Positions 46,479-56,366 of a stretch of DNA of 64,000 nucleotides are shown here, piece after piece (positions within the stretch are counted from its first letter, which is position 1; the number at the start of each line of letters is the position of its first letter). The stretch spans positions 1 through 64,000 of the forward strand of contig JAURQH010000093.1 in NCBI GenBank assembly GCA_030836185.1. Reading direction: 5' to 3'. The position numbers and the translations under genes were made by a program. This DNA is from Planctomycetota bacterium. Its GTDB lineage: Bacteria > Planctomycetota > Planctomycetia > Planctomycetales > Planctomycetaceae. The notes below the pieces were generated by a model that saw nothing but the letters and a program-made list of their open reading frames with translations, had not been told where the DNA came from and made no database searches.

Positions 46479-47240
46479 TCACGTCAACTTTTCAGCATTC
46501 CCTGCTGCAATCGCCGAGCGAATCGTCTCTCCTAAATCCGACTCTTTCAGTTTCAACTGAGACGATTCAAAGTAAAAGAAGGGAAAGTGCGAACCAAATA
46601 AAACACGTTGGTAAGGGACATCTTCTATGAATTTTCCCACGCCGCCGATCCCTTCCAACATCGCAAAGTCGTAATAAACATCGCCGGCTTTCGCCAGTTG
46701 TGTCACCAGCGGACTCCGTAAGGATCGTTGGGAGTTTAGGAGAACAATTTTGAGACCGGGAAACTTCGGCAACAACTCCAAAAGTGGTTTTACATCGACA
46801 TCGGGAACCTGAACCAACGGATGCTGTGTCCGAACATCTTCCATCCGCAAACTGATCTGCACGATCAAGTTTCGTTGATGACATTCCGTCACTAAATCCG
46901 CGAACAATTCTGAGTCGAGCGCGTAGCCGTGATAATTGGGATGCAGTCGCACACCGGGCATTTGATATTTCTCTTGGCAACGGCGAACATCCTCTTTCCA
47001 ATCGGGCAACGTGGGATTCACACAACCAAACGGAATCAGAAATCCGGCACCTTTCTGCTGGCATTCTGCCGCCAATCGACGATTCACGCCGTCCGCATCT
47101 TCGTGCAGGATTGCTTCAAAACTACCAACCCAGGCTTGAGTCACTCCAGCATTTTTCAATTTTTTGACAAGTGGATCGGTCGTGTCGTGAGGAAGGCGGC
47201 GGAACGGCCACTGAAAGAGAGAGACATTCACATCGATCAT
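46479..47240 (-). CDS. Amidohydrolase-like TIM-barrel protein lacking the HxH motif
   Basis: The protein has 253 residues and resembles the amidohydrolase-2 family and its upstream neighbour: GVRLHPNYHGYALDS near 97, IVQISLRM near 126 and RVLFGSHFPFFYFESS near 213. Where active members have an N-terminal HxH, it reads DVNVSLFQWP. The final metal Asp is replaced by His (GSHFPF). It is probably not a normal metal hydrolase; a structural or regulatory partner is possible. The start overlaps the upstream gene by four bases. Confidence 0.75.
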   Translation of the reverse strand: MIDVNVSLFQWPFRRLPHDTTDPLVKKLKNAGVTQAWVGSFEAILHEDADGVNRRLAAECQQKGAGFLIPFGCVNPTLPDWKEDVRRCQEKYQMPGVRLHPNYHGYALDSELFADLVTECHQRNLIVQISLRMEDVRTQHPLVQVPDVDVKPLLELLPKFPGLKIVLLNSQRSLRSPLVTQLAKAGDVYYDFAMLEGIGGVGKFIEDVPYQRVLFGSHFPFFYFESSQLKLKESDLGETIRSAIAAGNAEKLT

Positions 47241-48025
47241 GGCTTGATCCCTTTCTCTCTCAGAATCGGCAGCAGCATCTTTTTCAAATTGGCTCCCAGA
47301 ATCTGCTGTTGAGATTCTTTGGAAACTTGTGCTCCGGTAATTTTGGCGAGTTGCGAAGAAATACTGCGGCCTCCGATATCACTGCCGTAAATGATCCTGT
47401 CGGCTCCCAACTCGCGAACCGCCATCTCGGTGATGCCAGCGGTGGGATCAAATCCCCCTGTTCCAATCGAGACATTTGGGCAATCACGAATCGCTCGGAT
47501 ACCACGTTCCCAATCGCCACCTGTATGACCGCAGATGAGTGGTATCTCAGGGTGTCGCTTGGCGAGGCGGGCAAGTTCCTCGGGAGTCGATTCACCGTCT
47601 AAATTGCCACTCACCTTGTACCATGTGTGTTGGAAAATCACCCCTTTCAACTCAGCCACACGTTCGATGATGGTATCGACCGCTTCGTCATCACACCGGG
47701 CGGCGACCCACAATTTGATGCCCACCAAGGGACCGTTCTTAATGCAGCGATCAATCTCGTCGAGTGATTCTTGCAGATAATTGGGATTCAAATAGGCAAA
47801 TCCCAAAGCCCGGTCCATCCAGTGAGAGATCGCCTGGATCACTTCATCATTCTGTTGTCGAAAATCGTCCGGCTTGGGATCATAAGAGCGACTGAAGCTC
47901 ATGCCGAGAAACACAATCAGCCGGTCAACACCCATCCGGTCGGCGTATTTCAGCAGTTGTGACATTCGTTCTTCGGGCGTACGGCCATCAACGCCGTTCA
48001 AGTGACAATGCAAATCCCAAATCAT
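47237..48025 (-). CDS. Amidohydrolase family metal-dependent hydrolase
   Basis: The protein has 262 residues. The N-terminal metal motif is DLHCHLNG (H5-x-H7). GIKLWVAAR near 100 would supply the Lys-region, FQHTWYKVSG the third His, ICGHTGGDWERG the fourth His, and IIYGSDIGGR the Asp. These match amidohydrolase-2 enzymes, which hydrolyse or decarboxylate small carboxylates. The gene is the upstream member of an overlapping pair with its degenerate paralogue, so they may form a hetero-oligomer. Confidence 0.84.
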   Translation of the reverse strand: MIWDLHCHLNGVDGRTPEERMSQLLKYADRMGVDRLIVFLGMSFSRSYDPKPDDFRQQNDEVIQAISHWMDRALGFAYLNPNYLQESLDEIDRCIKNGPLVGIKLWVAARCDDEAVDTIIERVAELKGVIFQHTWYKVSGNLDGESTPEELARLAKRHPEIPLICGHTGGDWERGIRAIRDCPNVSIGTGGFDPTAGITEMAVRELGADRIIYGSDIGGRSISSQLAKITGAQVSKESQQQILGANLKKMLLPILREKGIKP

Positions 48026-48118
48026 GCAGTCACATCTCCTGCAAAGAATGATAAAAATGCGAGGGTGTTACGATCTTTGCAGCTTACCCGGCATTCTCTC
48101 TGCATGCGAGAACTGATC

Positions 48119-48916
48119 TCACCCAACCACAAGTTCTTTGGAGGAAGACAGAAAGAGATCGGGATCGACAGATTTTGCATTTGCTTCAATCGCGCCAATC
48201 AAAGAGAGATGACACAGGCGATTGATACGGCGCGGAATTCCCAAGGTTTGTTCGTGCATATGATGCATGGTGGAAACAGGGAAGAGCGATTTCTTCGAGC
48301 CGGCCTTCTGAATCGCATGATTCACATACTCGCCTGTGTGATACGCATCGAGTGAATCGAGAGTGATCTTCAAATCGATCTGTGACAGGATCCCTTTAGG
48401 AATTTGTTTCAACTGAAGCGGACTGGTGCTAACAATGACCGTCACCCAACCTTTGGTGCAGGCGGGAAGATGTAGCAGACGTTCCACGAGCACTCGGCAT
48501 TGAGGCTCAGACTGGGAGAGATGATCGAACAATAGAACCACTTGCTGATGAGCGCTCGTCGCACCGTGAAGATGGTCGGAAAGTAAACGCCATTGCTCAC
48601 CACGAGACTTCGAGGAATGATTGCCGAGTCCGAGTTCTCCCAACGTCTTCCATAACAGTTCGCCCTCTTCCATCCCATACGTATCGATCAAAGCAACCTG
48701 TCGTTGCGCACGTTTGGCTTGTCGAGCAATGATTTCAAAAAGTAACGACTTTCCTGCGCCTTCTTCACCACACAGCAAACCACATTTTTGTCGTTGCTCG
48801 ATGACGTAATAAAGCCTTGAAAGCGTCTCCTCATGCATGGGACTTTCGTAGTACCAGCGATCGGAAAGGACGTTTTGGAAGGGATTAAATTGCAGGCCCC
48901 AGTACTCTTCAATCAT
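48119..48916 (-). CDS. ExeA/GspA-like AAA ATPase
   Basis: The protein has 265 residues. It starts EYWGLQFNPFQN, the usual opening of ExeA-type and MSHA-type ATPases. Walker A is GEEGAGKS at 50-57, Walker B is VVLLFDH near 128, and a STSPLQL sensor follows. The end has GIPRRINRLC, typical of this family. ExeA members help insert secretins in type II systems; related proteins serve transposition (TniB/MuB). No partner gene is beside it. A secretin gene lies 14 kb away (inference only). Confidence 0.83.
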   Translation of the reverse strand: MIEEYWGLQFNPFQNVLSDRWYYESPMHEETLSRLYYVIEQRQKCGLLCGEEGAGKSLLFEIIARQAKRAQRQVALIDTYGMEEGELLWKTLGELGLGNHSSKSRGEQWRLLSDHLHGATSAHQQVVLLFDHLSQSEPQCRVLVERLLHLPACTKGWVTVIVSTSPLQLKQIPKGILSQIDLKITLDSLDAYHTGEYVNHAIQKAGSKKSLFPVSTMHHMHEQTLGIPRRINRLCHLSLIGAIEANAKSVDPDLFLSSSKELVVG

Positions 48917-49154
48917 GTTGAACTTCGCTTGAAAAGGAAGGATCAGCCATCTGACTCTAAAAATTCAGACGGTCTCGAGACGATTGGGTATGACAGACGA
49001 ATATCATTCCGTTCTGAGCTTACCGACCGAATCCGTTATTGATAAAATCGGTAAGATGAGGGGCCGAACTGGAAGAATAGTCCGCATAACCGGAAAATTC
49101 CGCGATCTGAACCAGCTTAGCTCATAATAGAGTCTCAATCCCGCAGGAAATTTG

Positions 49155-49853
49155 ATGTCCGACCGTTTTTTTTACCCAGGTTCTTTGCATGTCGGTGAGG
49201 TTTTGCTGACCGATACAGAAGCCCATCATCTTTTGCACGTCCTGCGAGCGGAAGTCGGCACATCGGTCGAACTGTTTGATGGACGGGGAACTGTGGCCTC
49301 GGGAAAGGTGATCGAACTCCATCGAAAAGACGCCAAAATTGAACTCCACGAGGTTCATAATGCTCCTGAACACAAGCGCTTAACATTATTGACGGCCGTT
49401 CCGAAAGGAGACCGTTTTCGCTGGTTGATCGAAAAGGCGACCGAACTGGGAGTCTCACGACTCGTGCCAATTTCGACGGAACGAAGTGTTGTGAATCCCA
49501 GAGAAACGAAGCTGAAAAAACTGGAGCAGACAGTGATCTCTGCCTGCAAACAATCTGGTCGAAATTGGATGATGCAAATCTCAGAAGTGATCGCTTTGAA
49601 AGATGCACTCAAAGCCATCTCCGAATCGACGACCATTCTTGCCGGACATCCTGACGGCATCGCATTGAACGAAGTCGATCTGACCACAACAGAAGAGATT
49701 GCCATGCTGATTGGGCCGGAGGGTGGCTTTACGGCAGATGAAGCAGATTGGCTACAGCAAGCCAACGTGCAGCTTGTCTCTTTGGGGTCAAACATTCTGA
49801 GAACCGAGACGGCGGGTATCGCATTGACAAGCTGGATCACTTTGGGCACTTGA
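49155..49853 (+). CDS. rsmE: 16S rRNA (uracil-1498-N3) methyltransferase
   Basis: The protein has 232 residues; AGGA lies six bases before ATG 49155, with a TTG one codon earlier as a less likely start. It has an N-terminal PUA-like domain (FFYPGSLHVGEVLLTDTEAHHLLHVLR) and a SPOUT domain with the trefoil-knot motifs LIGPEGGFTADE and LGSNILRTETAGIAL. RsmE methylates N3 of U1498 in 16S rRNA. It is divergent from the ExeA-like gene and convergent with the WYL pseudogene. Confidence 0.93.
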   Translation: MSDRFFYPGSLHVGEVLLTDTEAHHLLHVLRAEVGTSVELFDGRGTVASGKVIELHRKDAKIELHEVHNAPEHKRLTLLTAVPKGDRFRWLIEKATELGVSRLVPISTERSVVNPRETKLKKLEQTVISACKQSGRNWMMQISEVIALKDALKAISESTTILAGHPDGIALNEVDLTTTEEIAMLIGPEGGFTADEADWLQQANVQLVSLGSNILRTETAGIALTSWITLGT

Positions 49854-49896
49854 AGAATGCAAAGATCGCACTAGGTCAAACGGCTGCTGTTAAGTT

Positions 49897-50886
49897 TCAT
49901 CTGCTCTCGTTTTCGTAGACACTCAGCATCTCTTTCACATGCGAGATGACTTCATCGCGCAATTCGACCGGTTCGAGAACTTCCGCTTGTGCTCCGTAAC
50001 CCATCACCCACCAGACAATTTCTTTCAAACTGTCGACAACGACCTCAAACATTAGCGATCCATCCTCTTGCCAAGAGAGTTTTTGTGTTTTATGCCAACT
50101 CACCTCGGCCACATTTTGAGCGACCTGTTTCTGAAATCGAATTTTGACATTCCACGATTTCCCGTCCGCATCCCGAATAAGGTGCCAGGCATTCCCGAGA
50201 TAACGATCAAGATTAAAATTGCGGGGAATGTCATAACTCTTTTCGAGCAACTCGGAATGTCGGATCCGTGACACTTTAAAGGTTCGTACGTCGCGATGAA
50301 CGGACGAACGCGCGATGACGTACCAGCTTCTTCTCAAAAAGACGAGACGATAAGGACTGATCGCCAAACCAATTTCATCCCAATCGGCCAAACTGAAATA
50401 ACGAATTCGCAATTGTTTGTGGTCGCGTAACGAACGCAAACAATTTTCGTAATGTTCTCGTCCAGGTTCTTGTGGAGTGTGGGAGTCGAGTCGAAATTGG
50501 ACTTGTTCGGTCAGTTCGCCCACAGATTCTCGCATGGATTGCGGCAACGAACTCAAAATTTTCAAATAGGCAGATTGAGCCGCTTCGGGAAACGGATAGT
50601 GCGAAGAATTTTCGGGAATATCACCGCAAAGAATCAGCAGAAACAGGACTTCATTCAGCGCCAAGTCGAGTGGTTGAACATAAATCGAACCAGGTAGTGA
50701 GTAGCCTTGCCTCTCTTCAGAAAACTGAATTTGTACCCCGCAATCCTGCAACAAATTGATGTCGCGAAAGATGGTACGTCGGCTGACTTTCAAAATTTCC
50801 GAGAGTTCCCGCGTGTTGAACTACCGCCCGGATTGCAGCAAGTTCACCAACCGCAATAAACGCTCAAGGCGTTGCGTAGATGACAT
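49897..50886 (-). pseudogene. WYL-domain transcriptional regulator interrupted by an amber codon
   Basis: Reading from ATG 50886 gives MSSTQRLERLLRLVNLLQSGR, then TAG at 50823-50821, then FNTRELSEILKVSRRTIFRD in the same frame through to 49897. Without the TAG it is a normal 329-residue YafY-type regulator: N-terminal HTH_11, then a WYL domain (LRIRYFSLADWDEIGLAISPYRLVFLRRSWYVIAR) near 155-190. WYL proteins are ligand-sensing repressors or activators. The codon at the stop is expected to be an aromatic or Arg in relatives. Restart at TTG 50793 would lose half of the HTH. It could be a true nonsense mutation, a sequencing error or readthrough. Confidence 0.75.
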
Positions 50887-51048
50887 ATTTGCCTTTGAGA
50901 GACAATCTCCTGTTTGCCGGAGGAGACGACTCAAAATAAATTGTCGAGATGGAGCCACGAGGGCGGAATCAACACAACTTGGGATATATTAATTATCATA
51001 GGCCTTCAGGGATCTCTCGCAAGTGACTCAGGAAATGGGTCAAAGAGA

Positions 51049-51081
51049 AAATTCTCACGGGGAAATTCTCACGGGGAAATT
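51049..51081. repeat. 14-bp tandem repeat upstream of the WYL regulator
   Basis: AAATTCTCACGGGG occurs at 51049-51062 and 51063-51076, followed by a partial third copy (AAATT). It lies in the 220-bp gap between the broken WYL gene and the TolC-family gene, about 165 bp upstream of the WYL start. Confidence 0.8.
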
Positions 51082-51106
51082 TTCGCAGCGATCGATTCGT
51101 GATTTA

Positions 51107-53776
51107 TTACTCATCCAAATTCAGTGGGTGCCATTCCTCTTCGAGTGCAGGCTTCTTCACAGGATAAGGAGATAATTGAGGCGCGAAGGGAGCTTTGCGA
51201 TTGTTCTCGTAAGTCTGAACCGACTTCGTTGGCAATGTTGTGGTCGTTTTGGTTGCCGTCCCCGGCCATTGAGGCAACGAACGCCTCGACGCAGTTTTCT
51301 GATCCGAAAGTGACTGGCTGGGAGCGCTCTTTCCCAACGCATTTTGTGGTGGTGTCGCTGACTCGCTGGTATTGTTCTGATCAAAATTCACCGGCGTGAT
51401 GTTCCCCGAAATTGTGTTCAGAGGATACCGAACAGGAACATCTGGCTGCACAGTCTCATGACTGACAGCAGTGACATTCTGAGGATTGAAAGGCTCAAAG
51501 TTCAAAATCGAATTGCCCTTTTGGGCTCCCGGCATGAGTTTGCGGGAATGCACGGGAACGGACTCTGGAATGACACTGTTTTGAGGCGGTGCCATTCTGA
51601 CTGACTGTTGTGGGTCATAAGGTTTTTCCCCAGCAGTAGGAGGACTGGGTACGGGCTCTTGAGGTGCGGGAGGAATCGAGTCCTGTGATTCAGGAAGAGG
51701 AACCATTTCCGAATGTCCGGCAGGAGGACGGAACTCCAATTCGTGAGGATTCACGGGCCCCATCGAGAAGGCGCGCGGCTTCTCCTGGATCAAACGGTCT
51801 TCAAACGCATGACCACGTTCGCGCGCTCGACGCAGTGCATCTTGATAAGCCGCGGGATCCCACTGGTTTTCAGCAAGATGGATGTTGTTGTAATCCAGTA
51901 ATGTTCCCTTACGGAAGTGATAACGGGCGAGTGATTGGTTGTACTGGACCAGTGCTTGAAAGTACGCATTCTCGGCGTCTGCCAAAGTCGCGATGGCACG
52001 AATTTGACGGTCAACATCATCAGTCGCTGCACCGCGTCCACCAAGCTCCAACTGAATGCGCAACTTCTCTTCATACAATTTGGCCGCTTCTTTTCGATTA
52101 AGCAGTGACTTCATATTCGAATGATTGAGGGCAATGTCCTGAAGGGATGTGGCAATCTCATGACTGATATCCATCTCCTGAACGGAGAGAACTTCTCGAG
52201 CCTTGGCGAGTCGAAGTTCGGTATTACGAACCTGGGCCAACGCGGAACGATAACCAATCGGAACGGACATCTCGATCCCGGCACCCCATCCAGAAGTATC
52301 ACCGCCACCCAGCGTGCCGTAGAGATTGTCTAAACCGTTCGGCGAAACTCCATCCGCACGACCGCTACCGATCAAGTCATCTCCCAAGCCGTTCATCCGA
52401 GCGCTAGTGACAAGATCGAGTCGTGGTCGCGTTAAACTTTTTGCAGCCGTCAACTGAAGTTCCAGACTTTTCACGTTCCATTTCTGGCGTCGCAGTTCAA
52501 CACGATGAGTCAAGGCATCCGCAAGCGCGGAATACCAATCTGGAACGTACTCTCCCGTTAAGGGTTCATCTTGAGGTCGGACGATGCGTCCATCGTTAAC
52601 CTGAAGTCCCAACAATCGACGAAAGCGAGTTTCTGTCGAATAAATGAGAGACCGAGCACGATCAACGGCCGCTTGTGCCTGATAATAGGCATCTTTGGCT
52701 TGATAGAGGTCGGGAATCGTGTTTTGACCCTGCATCACGTTATTGCTGATACGCTGAATCTTTCCATCGGTCTCGATCGCATCCGAAGCATCTCCCATGT
52801 CGGGAAAAATGACGTCTCCTTCTTCCACTTTTGCATTGGCGATTTGCCAGGTTTGACGGGCGCTCTCTCGCGCTTGTGTTGCCGTATCAAACTGAACGTA
52901 AGCGAGATAAAGATCCCAATACAGAACCTCAACATCCAACACCAGATTTCGAATGTTGGCTTCAAGATCGGCCAGAGTAATGTCGTTATTGATGCGTGCA
53001 ATCACGACCCCTTGGTTTACACCAGTAATTCCTCCGAAACTCTGAGTGATCGGACCCGCAATGCTCGTGTATTCCGCTCCAGAACCCGCAAGCAACGGTT
53101 GACGATATTCGGCAGAGAGTGAACCCGTATAAGTTGAAGGAAACAATTGGCCGGCGGTATTCGATCCGAGGTAATCGACATTGTGACCGAACTGAACTTG
53201 TCCACCATATCCGAAGGCTTTGGTTAACGAGGTGTTGAAATTGGCGGTTTCTAAAGAAGTCGCCGATCCTGGAGCCGTGGCAATGTTGTTGTAAGTCGAG
53301 TTGCGACCCCATAACATTCGGGTATCCCAACGTGCATCAAACGCAGAGAGTGCGGCTTCCGTACCACGACCGCCAAACAACACACCACTTTCCTGAATGG
53401 CAGGATCGTAAACAGAAGCAATACGATCAGGGTTGGTAAACAGCGCATTTCCTGCACTTAAAAACGTCGCATCGGATCGAATAATACGGTTATTCTCCAA
53501 GGCCGTTGTGACAGCTTCCGTGAGGGTCATCTCCCAAATGTCATCGTGTGTACGGTCCCGAATTGTTCGGGGCTTAGCCGTTGTGAGGACTTCTTCTGGA
53601 GATTCCTGGGTGGCATCGGGATAATCGATACTCGTCGCGACATCTTTATAGTATTGATTTCCACCATCACCGAGATACGACAGGCCCGTTCGCCGCTCCC
53701 AGCAACCGGTGAGCAGAGTTGAGAGCAGAAGTAATCCCAGCCCAAATTGGGGGATGCGCATGTGATTCGACATCAT
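51107..53776 (-). CDS. TolC-family outer membrane efflux lipoprotein with a long C-terminal tail
   Basis: The protein has 889 residues. ATG 53776 has AGGA upstream; a TTG further out is weaker. The lipobox LLTGC ends at about C25. Residues 85-600 carry an outer membrane efflux fold: MTLTEAVTTALENN, long paired helices such as VEVLYWDLYLAYVQFDTATQARESARQTW, LLGLQVNDGR near 390, and a second OEP half ending ADAENAYFQALVQYNQSLARYHFRKGTLL. TolC-type trimers form channels for type I export or efflux. The last 250 residues are Pro/Gln/Ser-rich and probably disordered, which TolC itself lacks. No pump genes are adjacent. Confidence 0.85.
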   Translation of the reverse strand: MMSNHMRIPQFGLGLLLLSTLLTGCWERRTGLSYLGDGGNQYYKDVATSIDYPDATQESPEEVLTTAKPRTIRDRTHDDIWEMTLTEAVTTALENNRIIRSDATFLSAGNALFTNPDRIASVYDPAIQESGVLFGGRGTEAALSAFDARWDTRMLWGRNSTYNNIATAPGSATSLETANFNTSLTKAFGYGGQVQFGHNVDYLGSNTAGQLFPSTYTGSLSAEYRQPLLAGSGAEYTSIAGPITQSFGGITGVNQGVVIARINNDITLADLEANIRNLVLDVEVLYWDLYLAYVQFDTATQARESARQTWQIANAKVEEGDVIFPDMGDASDAIETDGKIQRISNNVMQGQNTIPDLYQAKDAYYQAQAAVDRARSLIYSTETRFRRLLGLQVNDGRIVRPQDEPLTGEYVPDWYSALADALTHRVELRRQKWNVKSLELQLTAAKSLTRPRLDLVTSARMNGLGDDLIGSGRADGVSPNGLDNLYGTLGGGDTSGWGAGIEMSVPIGYRSALAQVRNTELRLAKAREVLSVQEMDISHEIATSLQDIALNHSNMKSLLNRKEAAKLYEEKLRIQLELGGRGAATDDVDRQIRAIATLADAENAYFQALVQYNQSLARYHFRKGTLLDYNNIHLAENQWDPAAYQDALRRARERGHAFEDRLIQEKPRAFSMGPVNPHELEFRPPAGHSEMVPLPESQDSIPPAPQEPVPSPPTAGEKPYDPQQSVRMAPPQNSVIPESVPVHSRKLMPGAQKGNSILNFEPFNPQNVTAVSHETVQPDVPVRYPLNTISGNITPVNFDQNNTSESATPPQNALGKSAPSQSLSDQKTASRRSLPQWPGTATKTTTTLPTKSVQTYENNRKAPFAPQLSPYPVKKPALEEEWHPLNLDE

Positions 53777-53921
53777 CCGTGATCCTGTCGCATACAATAC
53801 AAGTCATTTTATTGTAGGGGTTTGAGAGGAATTTCTCCGCTCTCGTCCAGCGATTCTGACGACAGAAAGTCACCTTTCATCCGCGCAGACCGGACTAACC
53901 CTTACAGACTGTATCGGCGAT

Positions 53922-54209
53922 TCAATCGTTAGCTGATGAATCTTTTACGCCGGGACCGAACTCTCGGTACGGTTTTCCGAGCATTTTTTTGATCACAATC
54001 ATCTCTCCGGCGTCATTGCCTTCAATGGCATGACCGATGAATTGCAGCACATAACCGATGAGAAATGAACCGAGAGCCCACATCGGTTTCTCCTGAATCA
54101 AGAAGACGACCGGTAGAACGAATGTGACTGGCAACCCGACAACATGAAAGAGTTGGTTGCCGCGATTTTGGTGTCGTTCAATGTAGTTCTTCAGAAATCG
54201 GCCGAGCAT
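53922..54209 (-). CDS. Mpo1/DUF962-like membrane protein
   Basis: The protein has 95 residues with two hydrophobic segments (LPVTFVLPVVFLI and LGSFLIGYVLQFIGHAIEG). The pattern NRGNQLFHVVGLP and GHAIEGNDAGE gives the conserved His and Glu residues of the Mpo1/YGL010w family. The yeast Mpo1 is an Fe(II)-dependent dioxygenase for 2-hydroxy fatty acids; the bacterial role is unproven. It lies between the TolC-family gene and the 582-residue secreted gene on the same strand. Confidence 0.78.
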   Translation of the reverse strand: MLGRFLKNYIERHQNRGNQLFHVVGLPVTFVLPVVFLIQEKPMWALGSFLIGYVLQFIGHAIEGNDAGEMIVIKKMLGKPYREFGPGVKDSSAND

Positions 54210-54294
54210 AAGTATCTACCTGCAAAAGTGGGTGTCAGTGAGCCATGCTATAGAGAATTTTTCTCGAAACCAATGACCATGCCCGTTCACGCCT

Positions 54295-56043
54295 CTATTC
54301 TTCCAAGGGAATCCCAAATGCCCGAGCCACCGCTAAGCCGACCAGTTTGACGAAACCTTCTTCAAAGCGGATGCGATATCGAATTCCGTTTTCCCGAGGA
54401 GTCATATCGGCAATGATTTTGTCATCACCGGCTTCAAATGTTTCAGCCACTTTTTTACCAAACCCTCTTCGTTCTCTTTCCGGGTTCTCAAAAATGCTCA
54501 TCCATTGAGACATGTTCAACGTAAATCGAAAGGGAGCAGCATCGGGCAATGTTTTTTGTGAGGCGGGATCCAGTATCTGATCAATGGCCGCATGTACTGC
54601 CGGAATCGCTTCTTCACCACCCATCACAAACCATAATGTGCGTTCACCAGACCCAAAGTACAATGACCAGTTCTCGCCGAAGATTCGTTTGCTCTCATCA
54701 TCCTGAAGCGGAGGAGTCACACGATGAAAGTTGACACCCCGATACGAATCGGCATTCAACTGAATATCAACATCTTCTTCCCACGCTTTAAGTCGCTCTA
54801 GGAGATCAGCAATCGTAATTGAAGCCGTAGTGCCGTTAATTACACGAACCGAAGCCATGATGATGGATTCACCCGTAGCCGTTTGTTGCATACGACCGAA
54901 ACCATCCAAAGTTCCTGCTTCTGCTGTTTGTTCCAGACAGTCAAACAACCCTCCCAAGCGAAGCGGGCCGACCGTACCGTCCGGCAGCGGATTGACTTCT
55001 TCGTTATTTTCGAGCATCAATCGCAAACCAAGAGCGATTTCCTTTAGGTTCAAGGCGTCTTCTTTTTGTAGCTCCCAGGACATGTAGGCAGAGATAACTG
55101 AGGGGTCATCCTGCAAGACGCGAAAGTAGCTGGTCACTCCTCCTGAATCGGCCAGATACTTTGCAAATTGACTGCCGGGCTTCGCGTTGAGGTCAACTTC
55201 CACGACCGCTTTTCGCAGTTCCTTGGAAACATCGAGGCCGATGGTTAATGAGTCACCCTGAGTGGCAAGCTGTTCGATAAAACGCAGATTGTTGGCCAAA
55301 GACGCCTTTCGCATTCTCCAAGGCCCTTCCGGTTCCTCATCGCGACGTTGCATTTGAATTTCCATTTGAGAACGAAAAAACTGCAACAGAATTTTTCGCA
55401 TCCCGATAGGGACATTTTTAATGTTGACTTGAGCTCCCACATCGTAGCGCGTGGAAAGCGTCTTGGTCAGAGCAACAGGATCGGGTAATTCCGCATCGAG
55501 AAGAGTTTCATCGTTGGTGATCAAAATCTCTTCTCCGATTTTCTCGAAGTACAAATCTTGACCGGGCCCCTTCATCGAATAACGAACTTCCGACAAAGGA
55601 ACCTTGGCGACTTGCATTCCCGTCGTGCCAAATGTCGTTAACACGTCCTCAAAGTTTTCGCACGGGAGAAACCCCACAAAACCGAGCGTCGGAAAGATAT
55701 TGAATCCGCTCCCCGGTTTCAAAAACGCCATCACCCCCAAAGGGCGATCCTGATCAATGCCTTTCAGATCATTCAGATTCGCGAGACTTGCTGAGATGAT
55801 GTCGATCAGCTCGGGACGTTCGATGGTCTCGAAGATGTAATCAAATTCTTCAAATCCGTGATTGATGCCGGAAAATACGACAACGCCAATCGGAACCGGC
55901 TTGGCCACTTCGGCTTCTTCAATCTCATCCGATTGTGCAAACGAAGAAATTGGCGCGAGCAGAAGGCAGGCAAACACAATCATCCAAAGACGCTGTTGAT
56001 GGAAAGTAGTCACAAGATTCCTCATTTTCGACGAGAACGGCAT
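54295..56043 (-). CDS. Large secreted protein of unknown function
   Basis: The protein has about 582 residues from ATG 56043; GAAGGG lies ten bases upstream. A later ATG at 56025 is possible. The signal peptide (LWMIVFACLLLAPISSFAQ) ends near 37. The mature part is acidic with beta strands and helices and many DLxxG/GF turns, for example GFVGFLPCENFEDVL. I know this kind of protein only as a planctomycete-type family with no assigned role. No repeat or catalytic motif stands out. Possible function: envelope or surface component (inference). Confidence 0.68.
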   Translation of the reverse strand: MPFSSKMRNLVTTFHQQRLWMIVFACLLLAPISSFAQSDEIEEAEVAKPVPIGVVVFSGINHGFEEFDYIFETIERPELIDIISASLANLNDLKGIDQDRPLGVMAFLKPGSGFNIFPTLGFVGFLPCENFEDVLTTFGTTGMQVAKVPLSEVRYSMKGPGQDLYFEKIGEEILITNDETLLDAELPDPVALTKTLSTRYDVGAQVNIKNVPIGMRKILLQFFRSQMEIQMQRRDEEPEGPWRMRKASLANNLRFIEQLATQGDSLTIGLDVSKELRKAVVEVDLNAKPGSQFAKYLADSGGVTSYFRVLQDDPSVISAYMSWELQKEDALNLKEIALGLRLMLENNEEVNPLPDGTVGPLRLGGLFDCLEQTAEAGTLDGFGRMQQTATGESIIMASVRVINGTTASITIADLLERLKAWEEDVDIQLNADSYRGVNFHRVTPPLQDDESKRIFGENWSLYFGSGERTLWFVMGGEEAIPAVHAAIDQILDPASQKTLPDAAPFRFTLNMSQWMSIFENPERERRGFGKKVAETFEAGDDKIIADMTPRENGIRYRIRFEEGFVKLVGLAVARAFGIPLEE

Positions 56044-56366
56044 GTTAAATAAACCCTTCAAAACGCGAAGAGTTGTGGGGAAAGATCGGGAAAAAGGGTT
56101 CTTCACAAAAACTCACCTCTGATACCCGTCACTTAATACATCAGTTTCACTTCATCTTAAGATTGTCCAGAAGACCCTCAGGGACAAACAATCCCAAAAC
56201 CACCGAACCGGAGATTCGGTCTCAAATTCTCATTGAGAAACCGTTTCAATTCGGAAAAACGAGCATCTTTTGCTGCCATGCGGCTGGAATGCGGAGACTT
56301 CAAGTGGGAAAATGGGAGTTCAGAAATCAAACTCACTACTGAAGATACCGCGACAGGAGACAGACT

